A stretch of 5,518 nt of DNA from an uncultured Collinsella sp. GTDB lineage: Bacteria; Actinomycetota; Coriobacteriia; Coriobacteriales; Coriobacteriaceae. Positions 4,543 through 5,518 of this stretch are shown one piece after another. The stretch's first letter is position 1; each line of letters begins with the position of its first letter. The stretch is from contig CABQNF010000083.1 of assembly GCA_902465465.1 (NCBI GenBank), positions 1-5,518 of the forward strand, in the 5' to 3' direction. Under the pieces are notes generated by a model, which was not told the origin of the DNA, did no database searches, and saw nothing but the letters and a program-made list of their open reading frames with translations. The translations under genes and the position numbers were made by a program.

Positions 4543-5518
4543 ATGGAGATTAAGAATATGAACCGAGGCGTGCTCGGCAGGCTGGTTGCCGTGGCGACAA
4601 TCGCCCTTTGCTGCGTTATGGTGCTGCCGGCGGCGGCGCATGCCGAGGATCAGACCGAATTCCACATCACAAACAGGAACGACTTCCTGGCGTGCGTCGC
4701 GCTGTCGCGACAGCGCGACACGTCGCAGTGGCGCGTCTATCTCGATAACGATATCGTTCTTAACGATGATGATATGAACGCCATTGTTGCGGATACGGTC
4801 AAGCACCTCTCCTTTGGCAACAAAGAACATCCCTTTAAGGGCGTCTTTGACGGTCAAAACCATACCGTGAAGGGCCTGAACTACGAGAATAAGGTCTTGG
4901 ACCCCGAGCGCGACACGGGCTTCTTTGCCGAGACCGACGGCGCCACCATCAAGAACTTCCTTGTCGAGGACGCCAACATCTGGGCGGACTTCCGCGGCGG
5001 TATCATCGTGGGCAGGGCCGTCAACACCAGCTTCGAAAACGTCATGGTCATGGAGAGCACCCTGCACGTGACTTGCGCCAACAACATGCTCAACGTGATT
5101 ACCAACGCGGGCTTTGAGGGAGGCCTGATCGCCGGCGAGCTCGACGGCTGCAACCTCTATAACTGCGAGGTCCGTGGCGGCCGCGCCGTCAACAACACGA
5201 CCTCGGGCGTACAGGCAATCGGCGGCGAGGGCCTGTATATGGCGGCGTTTGCCGGCTACGTCAAGAACTCGACCATCGAGTACTGCCGCGTGACGCCTAC
5301 GCGCAACGAGGATGGCTCGATTGCCGAGAAGGGCATGACCGACGTCACCAATAAATACGATGTGGCCGTCGGCGCCCTGGGCGGCAACAACGTGTACGCC
5401 TCGGGCTTTGTGGGCTGCATGGCGGGCGACGCCAAGATCATCGACTGCTTCTCGACGGCGCAGTGCTACAGCTATGCCGCATCGTACGTGGGCGTTGTCG
5501 CCGTGACGCGCGCGTGGA
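4543..5518 (+). CDS. Sec-exported GLUG-like beta-helix surface protein (3' truncated by window edge)
   Basis: The first 325 codons of a longer protein; no stop is reached. A classical Sec signal peptide (basic MNRGVLGR, hydrophobic LVAVATIALCCVMVLP, AHA34|E35) shows export by ordinary signal peptidase, unlike its two upstream neighbours. The mature part has a HPFKGVFDGQNHTVKGLN motif (about 88-105), as in bacterial adhesins with GLUG repeats. Repeated rungs follow, each starting with a G-F/I/L-hydrophobic-G core: TGFFAE (residue 125), GGIIVG (152), GGLIAG (193), AAFAGY (234) and SGFVGC (287). They carry strands such as ATIKNFLVEDANI, CNLYNCEV, STIEYCRV and KIIDCFSTAQC. This predicts a right-handed beta-helix displayed outside the cell, perhaps wall-anchored by a C-terminal signal beyond the window. 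It may be an adhesin or an anchor for the fibres; that role is inference. The start could be ATG 4558 (five residues shorter), since both have a ribosome site. Confidence 0.85.
   Translation, partial: MEIKNMNRGVLGRLVAVATIALCCVMVLPAAAHAEDQTEFHITNRNDFLACVALSRQRDTSQWRVYLDNDIVLNDDDMNAIVADTVKHLSFGNKEHPFKGVFDGQNHTVKGLNYENKVLDPERDTGFFAETDGATIKNFLVEDANIWADFRGGIIVGRAVNTSFENVMVMESTLHVTCANNMLNVITNAGFEGGLIAGELDGCNLYNCEVRGGRAVNNTTSGVQAIGGEGLYMAAFAGYVKNSTIEYCRVTPTRNEDGSIAEKGMTDVTNKYDVAVGALGGNNVYASGFVGCMAGDAKIIDCFSTAQCYSYAASYVGVVAVTRAW

Noticed and set aside
4432..5067. Open frame of 211 codons on the minus strand
   Set aside because: It covers the end of the minor subunit gene and the start of the beta-helix gene in antisense. 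Both plus-strand frames have signal peptides and family motifs, so this is a shadow of GC-rich coding DNA.

Overview
The window looks like chromosomal DNA of a high-GC, Gram-positive gut actinobacterium. Collinsella or a close relative in the Coriobacteriia is my best guess. It rests on GC-rich codon use (38 of 60 bases are G/C in 4561-4620), the protein families present and the general style of the sequence. It is inference, not a database match. All genes lie on the plus strand.

Left part (1-1939). The window opens inside an ABC exporter half-transporter whose C-terminal part (last transmembrane helices plus the whole nucleotide-binding domain) ends at 998. A gap of about 310 bp follows. 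It holds four head-to-tail 23-bp repeat units with a GTGAAAC core (1074-1165), a candidate promoter (1233-1260) and a 10-bp palindrome inside that promoter. Next is a flavodoxin-fold protein of the Flavodoxin_3 type (1313-1870), closed by a clear Rho-independent terminator (1912-1939).

Middle (1940-2478). About 540 bp without a convincing gene, AT-richer than its surroundings (49 of 120 bases are G/C in 2281-2400). It contains several hairpins and an uninterrupted run of 11 G (2182-2192). It is presumably the control region of the operon that follows.

Right part (2479-5518). A compact cell-surface locus. It encodes a SipW-type (ER/archaeal-type, Ser-His) signal peptidase, a 229-aa exported protein with a SipW-cognate signal peptide and a TasA/camelysin-like body (probable major fibre subunit), a second SipW-cognate exported protein of about 215 aa (probable minor or accessory subunit), and the first 325 codons of a Sec-exported GLUG-like beta-helix protein that runs off the right edge. 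The probable major subunit gene is bracketed by two strong hairpins (3054-3077 and 3812-3862), which suggests that its mRNA level is set separately from its neighbours. By analogy with Bacillus sipW-tasA, I infer that the peptidase matures the two small proteins, which assemble outside the membrane as fibres or matrix, and that the large beta-helix protein is a partner surface adhesin. The most interesting features are this surface-fibre locus in a probable gut actinobacterium, its possible poly-G switch, and the 23-bp repeat array.
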